From the NCBI GenBank assembly GCA_030248065.1, contig JASAMV010003808.1, forward strand, positions 1 through 64,000: a stretch of DNA of 64,000 nucleotides, read 5' to 3'. Shown here piece after piece: positions 63,351-64,000 of the stretch (position 1 is the first letter of the stretch; each line of letters starts with the position of its first letter). The notes beneath the pieces are model-generated. The model had not been told where the DNA came from. It was given only the letters and a program-made list of their open reading frames with translations, and did not search any database. This stretch comes from Rhynchonema sp. JSB1_4 (taxonomy: Eukaryota; Nematoda; Chromadorea; Monhysterida; Xyalidae). The position numbers and the translations under genes were made by a program.

Positions 63351-63576
63351 GGGTGATATTTTCGAAACGGTGTAAAGGTCAGTTGGGCGTAAAGGACGGT
63401 GTAAAGTTCGGGCGAAAGCTCGGTCGGCGTAGCTCGGTGTAAACGTGAAACATTGCCTGTTATTAACGTGGAATGTTTCAAGTTTACACCGAGGTCTATC
63501 ACACTGAGCTGTCGACCGAGCTTTCCACCGACCTTTACACCCAACTGACCTTTACACCGTTTCGAAAATATCACCC
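63351..63576. mobile_element. GGTGATATTTTCG hairpin MITE, complete copy
   Basis: The 226-bp element folds almost end to end: GGGTGATATTTTCGAAACGG against CCGTTTCGAAAATATCACCC, with the arms continuing through GGTGTAAAGGTCAGTTGGG. No coding capacity. It lies where the signal exon of a fourth receptor might be expected. Confidence 0.9.
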
Positions 63577-63823
63577 AGTCCGACATCCCTAGGTTGTTCA
63601 CAACAATCGTTCGCGTCAAAAGTGAATCAAGGTACAATGCAGAAAAAGTGAACATTCCAGTGTTTAATGGACTGTTCAGAAAAAAGAGTTTATGTGCAAA
63701 ACCAATAGTCGTTTGCCCTGAATTCTGATTCAAATATCACACTGGCTAAAATTTGAGAATATACTATTTTTGCAAACCTGGCTTTGCAAATCTTTCACGA
63801 AATTTTTTTTGTCTAATCTCAAC

Positions 63824-64000
63824 ATGCACCCGTCTGTTCTGCTATTTACAATTGCGCTGATTTCAACATTTGGCGTACAAGTGTTCACGTTCACGCAACG
63901 TTTTCTGTTGTCCTTTGCAACATTTTCGTGTTTTTTCTTCGGCTACTTCGTTTCGACTCGGAATCGCCCGTTTCAATTCTGCAGACTTTTGCATTTTGAT
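63824..64000 (+). pseudogene. L4: start of a fourth Ly6-like gene, partial or broken
   Basis: The start MHPSVLLFTIALISTFG closely copies the L3 signal peptide, and the preceding 70 bp match the L3 upstream region. After about residue 17 the frame stays open but no longer resembles a Ly6 domain (no cysteine pairs). The copy is therefore either broken by an insertion or diverges in a way I cannot judge because the window ends. Confidence 0.5.

Overview
The window is nuclear DNA from an invertebrate animal. Every gene I can rebuild is split by short spliceosomal introns, mostly 60-600 bp. The proteins are animal types: drebrin-like actin-binding protein, doublecortin domain, calmodulin-like protein, PAN/sushi receptors and Ly6/CD59-fold proteins. 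GC content is moderate and mobile elements are dense. I cannot name the phylum safely. I rebuilt gene models by hand by following reading phase across GT-AG or GC-AG junctions; where the phase closes over many exons the models are strong.

Left part (1-24 kb): six unrelated genes. A four-EF-hand calmodulin-like gene (1588-3006, +), a 3-hydroxyisobutyrate-dehydrogenase-family gene (3724-5840, +), a drebrin-like ADF-H/SH3 gene (7315-11472, +) with a 513-bp hAT-type MITE in its last intron, and a doublecortin-domain gene with a long charged tail (12732-14691, +). Then come two minus-strand genes: a secreted cysteine-containing protein of unknown family (19105-15424) and a small single-pass membrane protein (23890-22533).

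Right part (24.8-64 kb): a tandem family of head-to-head gene pairs. In each pair a large receptor on the minus strand (signal peptide, PAN-like domain, Cys-rich domain, a run of CCP/sushi domains, transmembrane segment, cytoplasmic tail) faces a small plus-strand Ly6/CD59-like membrane protein. The two start codons are only 112, 152 and 154 bp apart. Pairs are A (34142-24834) with L1 (34255-35100), B (44026-36722) with L2 (44179-45001), and C (61608-51215) with L3 (61763-62570). A and B have six CCP modules and C has fourteen. A truncated receptor tail at 49365-50015 joined to Ly6-type 3' flank looks like the scar of a deleted pair, and a fourth Ly6 start lies at 63824 near the window edge. 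A and B share a nearly identical ectodomain block but have different membrane and tail exons. Receptor A has lost one splice donor.

The spaces between and inside these genes are filled with inverted-repeat elements: a 4.1-kb hAT-like element with perfect 8-bp target duplication inside receptor A, several MITE families, nested insertions, and a pure 408-bp (AC)n tract. Splice sites are also unusual: many donors read GTTGGN, there are several GC-AG introns, and the 9-mer GATGTTTCA is strongly over-represented, sometimes forming the 3' end of introns.
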